A stretch of 42,178 nucleotides of DNA, taken from contig JAKOXL010000028.1 of NCBI GenBank assembly GCA_029781045.1, forward strand, positions 1 through 42,178, read 5' to 3'. The DNA is from Bacillota bacterium (GTDB taxonomy: Bacteria; Bacillota; UBA994; UBA5500). The notes under the pieces were generated by a model that searched no databases, was not told where the DNA came from, and was given only the letters and a program-made list of their open reading frames with translations. The position numbers and the translations under genes were made by a program. The number at the start of each line of letters is the position of its first letter. Within the stretch, counting starts at the first letter, position 1. This document shows positions 16,023 to 24,490 of the stretch, one piece after another.

Positions 16023-17330
16023 ATGGACATGATCACAGCCAGAAACGAACGCACCAAGTGGTGGCGAGAGGCCCGCTTCGGCATGTTCATCCATTGGGGG
16101 CTTTATGCCATCCCCGCCCGCGGCGAATGGGTACGCAAGGCCGAGAGCCTTTCCAACGCCGACTACCAGCCCTATTTCGAGGAATTTAATCCGACCGCCT
16201 ATGATCCGGTTTCTTGGGCAGCAGCTGCCAAAGCCGCTGGCATGCGGTACGCGGTGATGACCGCCAAGCACCACGACGGGTTCTGCCTCTTTGATAGCCA
16301 GCTTACCGACTATAAGGCCACCAATACGCAGGCCGGCCGCGATTTAATCCGTGAGTTTGTGGACGCCTTTCGGGCAGCAGGGTTGAAGGTGGGACTCTAC
16401 TATTCCCTGTTGGACTGGCATCACCCCGACTATCCTCACTACGGTGACAAGCATCACCCGCTGCGCCATGATGAGTCACTGAAAGGGATAGAGCACGATT
16501 TTGATAACTACCTCGATTACATGCACGGGCAGGTGCGGGAGTTATGTACCAACTACGGTCCCATCGACATTTTCTGGTTTGATTTCTCCCATGACAATAT
16601 GACGGGCGAGACATGGCGAGCAAGTCAACTCATAGAGATGGTAAGAAGCCTGCAACCCCAGGCGATCATCGATAACCGCCTAGAGGCCAGCGGTGAGGTA
16701 GCGGGCAGCATCCGGACTCGTAACCCCAAACCCTATGCGGGCGACTTCGCCTCGCCAGAACAGATCATTCCACCAGCGGGCATCGTGGACGAAGATGGCA
16801 ACCCCATCCCCTGGGAGGCATGCATCACCATGAACAACAACTGGGGTTACTGTGCCAGCGATAAGAACTACAAGTCGGCCAAGCAGTTGATCCGCAAGCT
16901 GGTGGAGTGTGTCAGCAAGAACGGTAATATGATCTTGAACGTGGGCCCCAACGCCAAAGGGGAAATCCCCGCCGAGGAAAAGCGACTCCTGGCAGAGATA
17001 GGCGCTTGGATGCGGCAAAACGGTGATAGTATTTACGGCTGTAGTCGGGCAGAGCTGCCTAAACCAGAGTGGGGTTACTACACACAAAAGGGCAAGAAAC
17101 TTTTTGCCCATGTCTTTGAACCACCCATCGGGCCTCTAGGCCTAGCCGGACTTAATGGCCGGGTGAAAAAGGTACGACTGCTGGCCGACGGCTCGGAGCT
17201 AAGAATAGTGCAGCCTTGGAACACCCTGGATTTCAGCGACTATATCTTCGTCAATTTTGGGGAGCCGGAACACTTAACCCATCCCGTGCCAGACGACATA
17301 GATACGGTACTTATGTTAGAACTTGAATAA
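16023..17330 (+). CDS. GH29-family alpha-L-fucosidase
   Basis: This 435-residue enzyme releases L-fucose from glycans by a retaining mechanism. The family signatures are RFGMFIHWGLYAIPARGEWV near the N-terminus, AKHHDGFCLFDS, GLYYSLLDWHHPDY and the predicted nucleophile Asp in PIDIFWFDFSHD. A C-terminal beta domain follows. There is no signal peptide, so it would act inside the cell on imported oligosaccharides. It is probably in an operon with the upstream EamA transporter gene. No other fucose genes are seen, and whether fucose is the true substrate is inferred from family membership. Confidence 0.92.
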   Translation: MDMITARNERTKWWREARFGMFIHWGLYAIPARGEWVRKAESLSNADYQPYFEEFNPTAYDPVSWAAAAKAAGMRYAVMTAKHHDGFCLFDSQLTDYKATNTQAGRDLIREFVDAFRAAGLKVGLYYSLLDWHHPDYPHYGDKHHPLRHDESLKGIEHDFDNYLDYMHGQVRELCTNYGPIDIFWFDFSHDNMTGETWRASQLIEMVRSLQPQAIIDNRLEASGEVAGSIRTRNPKPYAGDFASPEQIIPPAGIVDEDGNPIPWEACITMNNNWGYCASDKNYKSAKQLIRKLVECVSKNGNMILNVGPNAKGEIPAEEKRLLAEIGAWMRQNGDSIYGCSRAELPKPEWGYYTQKGKKLFAHVFEPPIGPLGLAGLNGRVKKVRLLADGSELRIVQPWNTLDFSDYIFVNFGEPEHLTHPVPDDIDTVLMLELE

Positions 17331-17357
17331 AAAGGAGGGCAAATTGCCCTCCTTTTT
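17329..17357 (+). terminator. Intrinsic terminator after the fucosidase
   Basis: A strong inverted repeat, AAAAAGGAGGGCAA / TTGCCCTCCTTTTT, overlaps the last bases of the stop region and ends in T5. It is typical of rho-independent termination. Confidence 0.88.
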
Positions 17358-17476
17358 GCAGCCTGGCAACCGTGCCAGCATGCCTTCCTCCCGTTGAAAT
17401 AGCCCAAGATCTCTGTCCCAGAATCTAGTTCACTTTATGGGACTTCACTGTTTTCATCGGGGTCAACTCAATATCT

Positions 17477-18394
17477 CTAATGCCCTGGCGGTCCGGCTTC
17501 GTACCAGCTGGGTATATGGGTAGAGAAGCCATCATACCACTGTAGCACACGCTGAGCCTGCCGAAGAGAAGTGGCTACTTCGTTCTCCCCGAAGGGAACA
17601 GCCCAAGGAATCGCACCTAATATGTTACTCGCGACATAGAAGGCCAGCAGTTTGAAGAACAGGTCGGGCACAGCATCGTTGAAATAACCGTTGATACGAC
17701 CAGAAGCAAAGGTGCTACTTATTTCAACGCAGAAAGTGATGCGATTAAACTCTTCCCAGGGGTCGCCGTAATCGGAGCGGTTGAAATCGATAATACCGAG
17801 CTGCCGCTGTTCATTGATAATCATATTGCCAACATGGAAATCCCCATGCTGAAATGACTGAGGTCTGCCTTCCAGTAGTGCCATATTGGCGTAGAGATAG
17901 TCAATTACCTCCGCTGAACCTGCAAACTGAATCTCACATGTCCGGTAGTTATCTATCTTGCGCTCGACCTTGCGCTTAAAGCGTTCCTCCCACGAGGCAA
18001 GGGCTTGAGGTGCAGGCAAGCTGTGGATGATCTTTAGCTTTTGCCCTGCCTCATACCCGAGCTGATACTGCTCCTCGGCAGTTAGAGTTGGTAGAACCTC
18101 CTCAGCATCGTCTCCGTCAATCCAGGTAAGCAATATGTAGGCATTCTGACCATGATTACAGAGCCCGCATTCTAGGGCCCGAGGCACAAGAACGCCGGAA
18201 TTAGATAGCCTCAAAAGGGCAGCGAACTCGTTCTGTTTATGCTCGTAGGATGCGCGATCCGAAATGCGCAGCAGAAGTTTTTCATTGTCTATTGTTTCAA
18301 TGTAGAATTTCTTATCACTGGACCAACCCTTAGTAAGAGGCCGTACTACTCGCCATGTGGCTGAACTGGGAATATCGCTATATATCTCTACCAT
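17477..18394 (-). CDS. Aminoglycoside phosphotransferase (APH)-like kinase
   Basis: The 305-residue protein has the APH/choline kinase fold. Brenner's motif HGDFHVGNM supplies the catalytic Asp and IDFNRSDYGDP the metal-binding Asp. The N-terminal lobe contains the lysine/strand region LLLRISD. Such chromosomal members often phosphorylate small metabolites such as homoserine, choline or fructosamine-like sugars, so drug resistance should not be assumed. It is the last gene downstream of ruvB, with 14 bases between them, and may be read from the same transcript. Confidence 0.83.
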   Translation of the reverse strand: MVEIYSDIPSSATWRVVRPLTKGWSSDKKFYIETIDNEKLLLRISDRASYEHKQNEFAALLRLSNSGVLVPRALECGLCNHGQNAYILLTWIDGDDAEEVLPTLTAEEQYQLGYEAGQKLKIIHSLPAPQALASWEERFKRKVERKIDNYRTCEIQFAGSAEVIDYLYANMALLEGRPQSFQHGDFHVGNMIINEQRQLGIIDFNRSDYGDPWEEFNRITFCVEISSTFASGRINGYFNDAVPDLFFKLLAFYVASNILGAIPWAVPFGENEVATSLRQAQRVLQWYDGFSTHIPSWYEAGPPGH

Positions 18395-18408
18395 GTTCCG
18401 TCCTGCCT

Positions 18409-19443
18409 CTAAAACAAGCGCATCTGCTCGTTGTTGTTGCTGGCCTTGGGTGTGATACCCAGATGCTCGCAGGCCAGGCGGGTGATCATGCGGCCCCGGG
18501 GAGTACGTTGAAGGAAGCCAATCTGCATGAGATAAGGTTCCAGCACATCTTCGATGGTATCCGGCGCTTCGCTGATGGTGGCCGCCATGGTATCCAGACC
18601 CACTGGCCCACCATCGTAGCGCTCAATGATGGTAGTAAGTAGCTGGCGATCGGTAGCGTCTAGACCCAGCTCATCAATCTCCAGCAACTGCAAAGCGTCT
18701 TTGGCCACTTGTAGTGTAATTACACCGTCGCCCTTAACCTCCGCATAATCGCGCACCCGGCGCAAGAGGCGATTGACGACCCGGGGAGTGCCCCGCGCCC
18801 GTCGGGCCAGCTCATAGGCTCCGTCCTCAGCCAAGCTAATGCCCAGAATACGGGCGGAGCGGAAGGCTATGGTCTGCAAGTCCTCCTCCGAATAGAACTC
18901 CAGGCGACTGATTACGCCAAAGCGGTCCCGAAGGGGAGCGGAAAGAGCTCCTGCCCGGGTAGTAGCCCCAATGAGCGTAAAGGGTGGCAAATCGAGGCGA
19001 ATGGATCGGGCACTGGGGCCCTTGCCGATTATGATATCAAGGGCATAGTCTTCCATAGCCGGATAGAGCACCTCTTCCACACTACGGTTTAGGCGGTGAA
19101 TCTCATCGATAAAAAGGCAATCGTGGGGGCTCAGATTAGTTAACAGAGCCGCCAAATCGCCGGGGCGCTCGATGGCCGGCCCAGAGGTGACACGTAGGTT
19201 GACCCCCATTTCATTGGCTATTATATGGGACAAGGTAGTCTTACCAAGCCCCGGCGGGCCATAAAGTAGCACGTGATCAAGGGCCTCGCGCCGCTGTTTG
19301 GCAGCCTGAATAAAGATGGCTAAGGTCTCTTTTACCTTGTCTTGACCAATATACTCATGTAGATAACGTGGCCGCAGGCTGTTTTCCAGTTCCGCGTCTT
19401 CATAATGTAGCTCTCCGGCAACTATGCGTTCATTCTGCATCAT
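18409..19443 (-). CDS. ruvB: Holliday junction branch migration ATPase RuvB
   Basis: The 344-residue AAA+ motor drives branch migration of Holliday junctions with RuvA. Walker A is [12 protein letters not shown], Walker B is LFIDEIHRL, sensor 1 is IGATTRAG and the arginine finger region is PLRDRFG. A winged-helix DNA-binding domain ends the protein ([16 protein letters not shown]). Length is normal. It follows ruvA by 8 bases in a ruvC-ruvA-ruvB unit. Confidence 0.98.
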   Translation of the reverse strand: MMQNERIVAGELHYEDAELENSLRPRYLHEYIGQDKVKETLAIFIQAAKQRREALDHVLLYGPPGLGKTTLSHIIANEMGVNLRVTSGPAIERPGDLAALLTNLSPHDCLFIDEIHRLNRSVEEVLYPAMEDYALDIIIGKGPSARSIRLDLPPFTLIGATTRAGALSAPLRDRFGVISRLEFYSEEDLQTIAFRSARILGISLAEDGAYELARRARGTPRVVNRLLRRVRDYAEVKGDGVITLQVAKDALQLLEIDELGLDATDRQLLTTIIERYDGGPVGLDTMAATISEAPDTIEDVLEPYLMQIGFLQRTPRGRMITRLACEHLGITPKASNNNEQMRLF

Positions 19444-19451
19444 TTCTCCCC

Positions 19452-20066
19452 CTATCTGCTACGCGACCCCAAGTATTTCAACGCTTCCCGCAGCAAGCCG
19501 GCTTCACTCTCCAAGGCATCAGGCTGCTGTTTGGCGGCTGCACGCAGAGCCCCAGCCGCCTCATCGGGTCGGTAGCCCAAAGCAGTGAGGGCTGCCAACA
19601 CTTGAGCTTGCACGCTTTTATCTACTAGGACGGTCGTTTCATCATCCAAAGCGACCGAGTCGGCCTGATCAGCCAATTTGTCTTTAAGTTCCAAGACTAG
19701 CCGCTGTGCCGTCTTTCTGCCTATGCCAGGTATTTTCGTTAACACTCCTATTTCGTTCTGCAATATGGCGCGACAGAACACCTGACTGGGCAAAGCATCC
19801 ACGATACTAACGGCCATTTTCGGCCCCACGCCCGAAACGGTGAGAAGGGTTTCAAAGAGGGCGAGGGTTTCTGGCTCGGTAAACCCGTAAAGGGATATAT
19901 CATCTTCGCGTACTTGCATGTAGGTGTGCAGCATGACTTCGCTGTTGAGCGCTAGGCCGGCTAGTAGGCGCTGCGGGACATAAACCCGATAGCCCACATC
20001 GTTAACCTCTAAGACAACAAAGCTGGGCCCCTTGTAAACCAGCTTTCCCCGCAAGTATGCAATCAT
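19452..20066 (-). CDS. ruvA: Holliday junction DNA helicase subunit RuvA
   Basis: The 204-residue protein binds four-way junctions and docks RuvB. It contains an N-terminal OB fold ([13 protein letters not shown]...), two helix-hairpin-helix motifs ([15 protein letters not shown] and [15 protein letters not shown]) and a C-terminal RuvB-binding domain ([15 protein letters not shown]). The frame extends to 20087, but the start at 20066 matches the family N-terminus exactly and lies 4 bases after the ruvC stop. Confidence 0.98.
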   Translation of the reverse strand: MIAYLRGKLVYKGPSFVVLEVNDVGYRVYVPQRLLAGLALNSEVMLHTYMQVREDDISLYGFTEPETLALFETLLTVSGVGPKMAVSIVDALPSQVFCRAILQNEIGVLTKIPGIGRKTAQRLVLELKDKLADQADSVALDDETTVLVDKSVQAQVLAALTALGYRPDEAAGALRAAAKQQPDALESEAGLLREALKYLGSRSR

Positions 20067-20070
20067 TGGC

Positions 20071-20577
20071 TCATTGCTCCTTCCCAAATGGCAGTAGGTT
20101 TTGGAACTGCATGCTATGGCTGTGGCAGATGGCGATGGCTAAGGCATCGGCCACATCATCGGGTTTGGGAGCACTAGCTAGATTGAGCAGAGCCTTCACC
20201 ATATGCTGCACCTGTTGCTTCTCGGCCCGACCAAAACCGACCACCGCGTGTTTCACTTGTAGTGGAGTGTATTCCACCACTTGCACCCCCTGTTGGGCTG
20301 CCGCCAGCACCACCACGCCCCTAGCCTGAGCCACAGTAAAGGCCGTTGTAGTGTTGCGGTTAAAAAAGAGCTGTTCAATAGCCAGGACCTCGGGTTTATG
20401 CTCGGCGATAAGCTCCGACAACTCCTGATGCAATAGCAACAGGCGCTCCGCCAAGGCTGTGCGGGCAGGTGTGCGTATGCAACCATAGGCGATGGCCTTG
20501 CCCGTACCTTGGCGCCCAGGCTCTACAAAGCCATAGCCGGTAATGGCTAGGCCCGGATCAACTCCCATGACAAGCAC
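20071..20577 (-). CDS. ruvC: Holliday junction resolvase RuvC
   Basis: The 168-residue endonuclease cuts Holliday junctions symmetrically. Acidic catalytic residues are visible: D7 in MGVDPG, E in LAIEQLFF, and the C-terminal pair in KPDDVADALAIA. The start is GTG at 20577 with AAGGAGGAG upstream. It is the first gene of the ruvCAB operon. Confidence 0.97.
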   Translation of the reverse strand: MLVMGVDPGLAITGYGFVEPGRQGTGKAIAYGCIRTPARTALAERLLLLHQELSELIAEHKPEVLAIEQLFFNRNTTTAFTVAQARGVVVLAAAQQGVQVVEYTPLQVKHAVVGFGRAEKQQVQHMVKALLNLASAPKPDDVADALAIAICHSHSMQFQNLLPFGKEQ

Positions 20578-20671
20578 AATAATCTCCTCCTTATGCTACT
20601 TGTCATCCTTTCGACAAGCAAAGGGCAAACACCTGCTTGCCCAAGAGAAGGAGCAAGAATGGCAAGCAAAA

Positions 20672-20693
20672 GGGGCTGTCGCAAAACAGCCCC
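20672..20693 (-). terminator. Intrinsic terminator of the bofC-like gene
   Basis: Arms GGGGCTGT and ACAGCCCC enclose the loop CGCAAA. On the minus strand the hairpin is followed by TTTTGCTTGCC. It lies between the bofC-like gene and ruvC, so ruvCAB needs its own promoter or read-through. It is an intact example of the hairpin that is interrupted by the left IS. Confidence 0.8.
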
Positions 20694-20732
20694 ATACTTG
20701 GCGCAACACGCCCTTTTGCTTGATTGTTCAGT

Positions 20733-21281
20733 CTAGCGATCTAATCCTTCCAGTACTAGCGCCAGCTCATCTTCCGAGTGCACCAAAATACCTTCCCTTA
20801 GCTGCTGCTGCACCTCCATTGGCAAGCGTGTCACCGACATGTCCTCGAAGCGCTGAAGAAGAACGGCCGTCACTCTATCTTTTCCCCGCCAGACGGCAAC
20901 ACAACCATCCTGTTCGCCAACCCAGAAGTGGGTCTGGCAGTCGGGACAATCGGCTTTCACTTCTCCCTGCATAAGGATTACGTCATCTAGTCGCGGCTCC
21001 AATTGCATGGCGTGCACGGCCAGTTCCATATCATGGGGAGCCACCTTGAGTAGTTCGGGGGTAAGGTCCGGCTCTGCCACCAATAGTTGGTGCCCACAAG
21101 CATACTGCAACCTGTAAGTGACAAGGGCGTTGGGACCAAAGAGTTCCGCCCAATAACGTGTATATTCGGGCTCTCGTATACTATTAGTCTCCGCATTAAC
21201 AAAGAAGGACGTCAGCCAGCCCGATGCTATAAGCGCATAGGCACAGATCACCACACCCAGCAAAACCAGCCAACGACGCAC
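20733..21281 (-). CDS. bofC: BofC-like (bypass-of-forespore C) membrane-anchored protein
   Basis: The 182-residue protein has one N-terminal membrane segment (LVLLGVVICAYALIASGWL) and an extracytoplasmic domain. The C-terminal stretch (FWVGEQDGCVAVWRGKD ... LPMEVQQQLREGILVHSEDEL) resembles the BofC C-terminal domain. In B. subtilis BofC is made in the forespore, inhibits the SpoIVB protease, and is encoded next to ruvAB. GTG at 21281 is chosen because AGGAGGTGAT precedes it; the frame stays open further upstream. An extra CPDC pair (DCPDCQTHFW) lies before the C-terminal domain. Assignment rests on pattern plus neighbourhood. Confidence 0.68.
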   Translation of the reverse strand: MRRWLVLLGVVICAYALIASGWLTSFFVNAETNSIREPEYTRYWAELFGPNALVTYRLQYACGHQLLVAEPDLTPELLKVAPHDMELAVHAMQLEPRLDDVILMQGEVKADCPDCQTHFWVGEQDGCVAVWRGKDRVTAVLLQRFEDMSVTRLPMEVQQQLREGILVHSEDELALVLEGLDR

Positions 21282-21295
21282 TTCTGCTATCACCT

Positions 21296-21314
21296 CCTGG
21301 TTACTATAACCAGG
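21296..21314 (-). promoter_or_regulatory. Hairpin next to the bofC ribosome site
   Basis: A perfect 8-bp stem (CCTGGTTA / TAACCAGG, 3-base loop) immediately precedes and partly includes the AGGAGG ribosome site of the bofC-like gene. It could lower or gate translation initiation. It has no T-run and so is not a terminator. Confidence 0.4.
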
Positions 21315-21354
21315 CTTAGCATAACCACAAGTTGGTAATTGTATACCCAAAAAG

Positions 21355-21383
21355 CAGCAGCCCTGCCCCTTGCTTGGCTGCTG
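21355..21383 (-). terminator. Intrinsic terminator of the TPR-like gene
   Basis: Arms CAGCAGCC and GGCTGCTG are separated by 13 bases. On the minus strand CTTTTTGG follows. It lies just past the stop of the 273-residue gene and before the bofC-like gene. Confidence 0.75.
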
Positions 21384-21390
21384 TTTCTAT

Positions 21391-22209
21391 CTAATCAAAT
21401 TTTGAACAGGGCCTCCCCATCTTTACTTCCGGTTGGGACTGTCTGGTTTCCGCCAAGAGTTGCTCTGCCCGCAGTTGGTAGGCACGGGCTAGTAACAGGC
21501 GGATCTCCCTATGGGCTGGTTTCCTGGTTAAGGCCCTTTGCAGGTAGTCAATGGCCAAGGCAAGTTCCCGCCTCTCCAAGGCCAACTCCCCTAATACACG
21601 CAGGGATTGGAAGATGGCCTTGCCCCTCCGTTCACAATCGCGCAGTTCCAGCCACGCCAGTTGAGGGTGGCCGTATTGATAGTAGTAAAGCCCCAACTGC
21701 AACCAAGCGTCCAGATCTTCCTCAGGACGCAGAATAGGTAAGAGTTTGCCAAGTAACCCTATATCCCCACTAATGACCGCTAGGCGCAAGACTTGCAGTG
21801 TCCATCTATGGAAAGCCCTTAACTGACTGACCTGCGTTGGTGCAACGTGGAGGGAAAAGCAATGACGCCCCTCCATGTACCACTGCAACTGTTGGCAGAC
21901 TGCTGACAAGATAGGGTCTCCGAGAGAATTCACCGTATTGATGGTGTTCTGAGCCTCATCCCTTTCTCCCATCAACCAGCAGGCCGCCAGCTTGAGCAGT
22001 AGGGGCTCTGCCGCCCGTTTGTGGTGCTTATGCCAGCGCCCAGCCCACTCGATGCAGCTGCGCCATTCCCGGCAATGAAAAGCACTTCTAGCCGCTATAG
22101 CCAGAAGGGCCGGATCAGTAGGAGTGCTGGCGAGACGAGCTTCCACTAAAGCCAAGGCTTGTCGGTGCTGACCAGCGGCTGACAACAGGCAAATCTGATT
22201 GATTCGCAT
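21391..22209 (-). CDS. Tetratricopeptide-repeat-like helical protein
   Basis: The 272-residue protein is almost wholly alpha-helical with TPR-like periodicity: ALALVEARLASTPTDPALLAIAAR at the N-terminus and ALERRELALAIDYLQRALTRKPAHREIRLLLA near the C-terminus are good TPR matches. The middle repeats are degenerate. There is no signal peptide or membrane segment. Such proteins are scaffolds for protein contacts; no partner is indicated. The start at 22209 has GGGAGGGG upstream. It sits between terminators, so it is probably transcribed alone. Confidence 0.75.
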   Translation of the reverse strand: MRINQICLLSAAGQHRQALALVEARLASTPTDPALLAIAARSAFHCREWRSCIEWAGRWHKHHKRAAEPLLLKLAACWLMGERDEAQNTINTVNSLGDPILSAVCQQLQWYMEGRHCFSLHVAPTQVSQLRAFHRWTLQVLRLAVISGDIGLLGKLLPILRPEEDLDAWLQLGLYYYQYGHPQLAWLELRDCERRGKAIFQSLRVLGELALERRELALAIDYLQRALTRKPAHREIRLLLARAYQLRAEQLLAETRQSQPEVKMGRPCSKFD

Positions 22210-22243
22210 CAAACTCCCCTCCCGAGGTCCAACAAAAACACGT

Positions 22244-22266
22244 GGGGCTGTCGCAAGAACAGCCCC
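22244..22266. terminator. Intrinsic terminator of the GGGGCTGT family
   Basis: Arms GGGGCTGT and ACAGCCCC with a CGCAAGA loop; TCTTCTTT follows on the plus strand and ACGTGTTTTT on the minus strand. It is 280 bases from the end of the nearest upstream minus-strand gene (22547), so the transcript it ends is not certain. Confidence 0.65.
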
Positions 22267-22546
22267 TCTTCTTTATGGTACCGCTTGGCCGTGGCCATAC
22301 TAGAGTACCAGTACCCAACAGTTCGCCAAGGGCAGCAACGACACTCGCACCGGATCGCACCGTTCAAACTGTCTGAGAGTCAGAAACTAGGCGTCTACTA
22401 TGGTGTGGCGCATGACTGCTCGGCCTGTAGCCGTTGCTTTCCCTTGGCTCCCTCGCTCTAGTGATTGGGCCAACGCGCTGTGCGTAGAACCAACGGTCCA
22501 ATGGCAATGACTGCACGAAGTACCCTAACGGACAGGCCCTGTACCT
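22267..22546. other. Gene-free interval
   Basis: No convincing gene is seen. A plus-strand frame stays open for roughly 65-70 codons (including YYGVAHDCSACSRCFP) with no ribosome site and no family I can name; it faintly resembles the zinc-ribbon part of some transposases. The minus strand would be the 3' untranslated region of the 22547 gene. Confidence 0.4.
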
Positions 22547-23431
22547 CTAGCCACCGTACGCTTGCCAGATGAGCTCCAGGGTCGTGTCGTCACCGGGAGC
22601 AGTCGACCGGTAGGCTACACGGGTGTAACGTAAGAACACGTTGGCAACCAGCACAATGGCTTCACCGGACTCTACCTCTTGTTCCGTGCCGTCGTCAATC
22701 CAATCCACATCGTTGGGGCTAATCTGTAGCTTGACAGTGGCCGGGTTGGCACCTGTGTTCTTGATAAACCAGGTGTAGTTGGGAACACGGCTGACATCCT
22801 GCGAATTGGAACCGGCGTAAGTGTCAGCGGTGTTTACGTTTTCCGTGTCCTCCATAAAGGTAGAGACAGACGCTACCTGTAGCACACCGTTGGCATCCGT
22901 GAGCAGTGCCACATTGTTTACACCATCATTGCCGTATACGAGGACACTGTCAGTGGTGTTGTCAAGGTCGCGAATATCTAAATCGGTGGCATCGACAGTG
23001 ATGCTACCACCATTGTCCTGGATAGCGAGAGCGCCAGTAGCGTCAGTGAGCAAGGCCCGGTTATCTGCACCGTCGTTACCATAGACCAGCACGCTGTCAG
23101 CGGTATTATCCAGATCACGGATATCGAGATCGGTGGCATCAACGGTTATGCTACCGCCGTTGTCCTGGATAGCTAGAGCACCAGTGGCGTCGGTGCGCAC
23201 GGGCTGATTGTTCACGCCATCGTTGCCATAGACTAACACACTGTCGGTGGCATTGTTCAGATCCCGGATGTCAAAATCAGTAGCCTCGACGGTCAGGCTA
23301 GCACCGTCAGTTTGAATAGCTACGGCTCCTGTGGCATCTACCTTTATTGGCTGATCGGTACCATTATCGTTACCGTAGATTCGAACCCTCAATTCTGAGG
23401 GTGCATCTTGGAAGACCTTGTAGTTGGGCAT
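22547..23431 (-). CDS. DUF6385-like protein with about 49-residue tandem repeats
   Basis: The 294-residue, strongly acidic protein begins MPNYKVFQDAPSELRVRIYG, the opening I associate with DUF6385-type proteins of spore-forming Clostridia. Residues 16-65, 66-114 and 115-163, plus a partial copy at about 164-189, are beta-rich repeats of YGNDG..TDATGALAIQDNGGS..VDATD.DIRDL. The C-terminal domain (about 200-294: VPNYTWFIKNTGANPATVKLQIS ... LRYTRVAYRS) matches the C-terminal domain of the divergent gene at 23590. There is no signal peptide, as in many spore-coat proteins released by mother-cell lysis. The biological role is unknown. GAGGTGAGG precedes the ATG. Confidence 0.75.
   Translation of the reverse strand: MPNYKVFQDAPSELRVRIYGNDNGTDQPIKVDATGAVAIQTDGASLTVEATDFDIRDLNNATDSVLVYGNDGVNNQPVRTDATGALAIQDNGGSITVDATDLDIRDLDNTADSVLVYGNDGADNRALLTDATGALAIQDNGGSITVDATDLDIRDLDNTTDSVLVYGNDGVNNVALLTDANGVLQVASVSTFMEDTENVNTADTYAGSNSQDVSRVPNYTWFIKNTGANPATVKLQISPNDVDWIDDGTEQEVESGEAIVLVANVFLRYTRVAYRSTAPGDDTTLELIWQAYGG
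22865..23386 (-). repeat. Three and a half coding tandem repeats (about 147 bp each)
   Basis: Units at 23386-23237, 23236-23090, 23089-22943 and a partial one at 22942 to about 22865. Units 2 and 3 are nearly identical as protein but differ at many third codon positions, so the repetition is old and held by selection on the protein. Confidence 0.85.
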
Positions 23432-23460
23432 CTATCCTCACCTCTTGTTGGTGATTTGTG

Positions 23461-23478
23461 AATGCAGCTAGCTGCATT
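23461..23478. promoter_or_regulatory. Perfect 18-bp palindrome between divergent genes
   Basis: AATGCAGCTAGCTGCATT equals its own reverse complement. It lies 30 bases upstream of the leftward gene start and about 110 bases upstream of the rightward gene start. It could be an operator for a dimeric regulator serving both genes. It has no loop, so it is a poor terminator. Confidence 0.5.
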
Positions 23479-23589
23479 TGTACCAACATATGCAGATATA
23501 CTCAGCAGTGTGCGCCCAATATTAACTATCATGCTGGATTGTCAGATATACCGACCGCAACATATACTGCTACAAAAGCAAAGGAGGCG

Positions 23590-24450
23590 ATGCCCTTGGC
23601 CACCATATTTCTTCCTGCTCGTGGCGATACCTTCGTCTATCAGTTCCTACCTTACCGCAATTACGCCCGCTCGCGGCATCTTTCCACTGGACGGGACCGT
23701 AATGGCTCACTAGGTTATACATTAATCAACTTCGATCTCCAATCGGTTTTGCCGGTAAACGCTAGCATAACCAGTGCCCAGCTTCTACTTACCTTATATG
23801 ATGTACAGCAACCAAATCTCCAGGCGACCTACAAGGTGTGCCGGATTACCAGTCGCTGGCACTGGCGGAACGTTACCTGGTGTACCCTTCCCTTCTTTGA
23901 TCCTAACCCCTTGCTGGTTTTCCCCTCACCTGACATAGGCTTACTCAGCCTGGACCTGACCACCCTGGCACAGAAATGGTTATCGGGTGAACACGCGGAA
24001 CTGGGTGTTTTGATCAGTCCAGCAGAATCAGCTCGGGGTGCCTACTTCAAAGCCTATTCCAGCAACGCAACCAAGTCCGACCGTTGGCCTCAACTTATGG
24101 TGGAGTATACTCTACCAGAAGCCATCATCACTCCTCCCTCTTTTGTCGACAACCACTCGGAGTTGATAGTGCCAGCCAACGACACCAGACAGCTAACACA
24201 AGATGTGAGTTTGACTCGCATTATGACTGTCTTGATTACTAACTCCGGTCCAGGTACTGTAACAGCGCACTTAGAAATATCAGCCGATGGAAACAACTTT
24301 GTCAGCAGTAGCGCCCCCCGCGTCATCCAGCCATCCGAAACTGATCGGCTGGTGGCCGACATCTTTGCCCGCTATTTGCGGGTGGTAATCACTAATACCA
24401 CGGGGGCCCAAGCTCTCGTAGACGTCTATTTCCAAGGGCAAATAGCATAA
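23590..24450 (+). CDS. DNRLRE-type protein with a DUF6385-like C-terminal domain
   Basis: The 286-residue protein has an N-terminal beta-sandwich of the DNRLRE type (about 1-175): RGDTFVYQFLPYRNYARS, STGRDRNGSLGYTLINFDL, the WHWRNVTWCTLP strand and SLDLTTLAQKWLSG. The C-terminal domain (about 200-286) parallels the end of the divergent 22547 gene (LTRIMTVLITNSGPGTVTAHLEIS ... FARYLRVVITN). There is no signal peptide. AAGGAGG lies 2 bases from the ATG at 23590 and 8 bases from a TTG at 23596, so the TTG may be the true start. Surface or spore-coat structure is the likeliest role, by inference. Confidence 0.75.
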   Translation: MPLATIFLPARGDTFVYQFLPYRNYARSRHLSTGRDRNGSLGYTLINFDLQSVLPVNASITSAQLLLTLYDVQQPNLQATYKVCRITSRWHWRNVTWCTLPFFDPNPLLVFPSPDIGLLSLDLTTLAQKWLSGEHAELGVLISPAESARGAYFKAYSSNATKSDRWPQLMVEYTLPEAIITPPSFVDNHSELIVPANDTRQLTQDVSLTRIMTVLITNSGPGTVTAHLEISADGNNFVSSSAPRVIQPSETDRLVADIFARYLRVVITNTTGAQALVDVYFQGQIA

Positions 24451-24454
24451 AAAG

Positions 24455-24480
24455 CAGGCGGTGCAATGCACCGCCTGTTT
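24455..24480. terminator. Bidirectional terminator between convergent genes
   Basis: Arms CAGGCGGTGCA and TGCACCGCCTG lie between the DNRLRE gene (plus) and yebC (minus), with TTTT on the plus side and CTTTTTAT on the minus side. It serves both genes. Confidence 0.85.
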
Positions 24481-24490
24481 TACTTGCCGT

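Noticed and set aside
17477-18394. An antibiotic resistance gene
   Set aside because: The APH fold is shared by many metabolic kinases, the context is ruvCAB, and no mobile element is beside it.
22267-22450. Transposase remnant in the interval after the DUF6385-like gene
   Set aside because: One plus-strand frame stays open and has a CSACSRC pattern, but it has no start, no ribosome site and no recognisable transposase core.
22865-23386. A CRISPR-like repeat array
   Set aside because: Units are contiguous, about 147 bp, in frame and protein coding, with no spacers.
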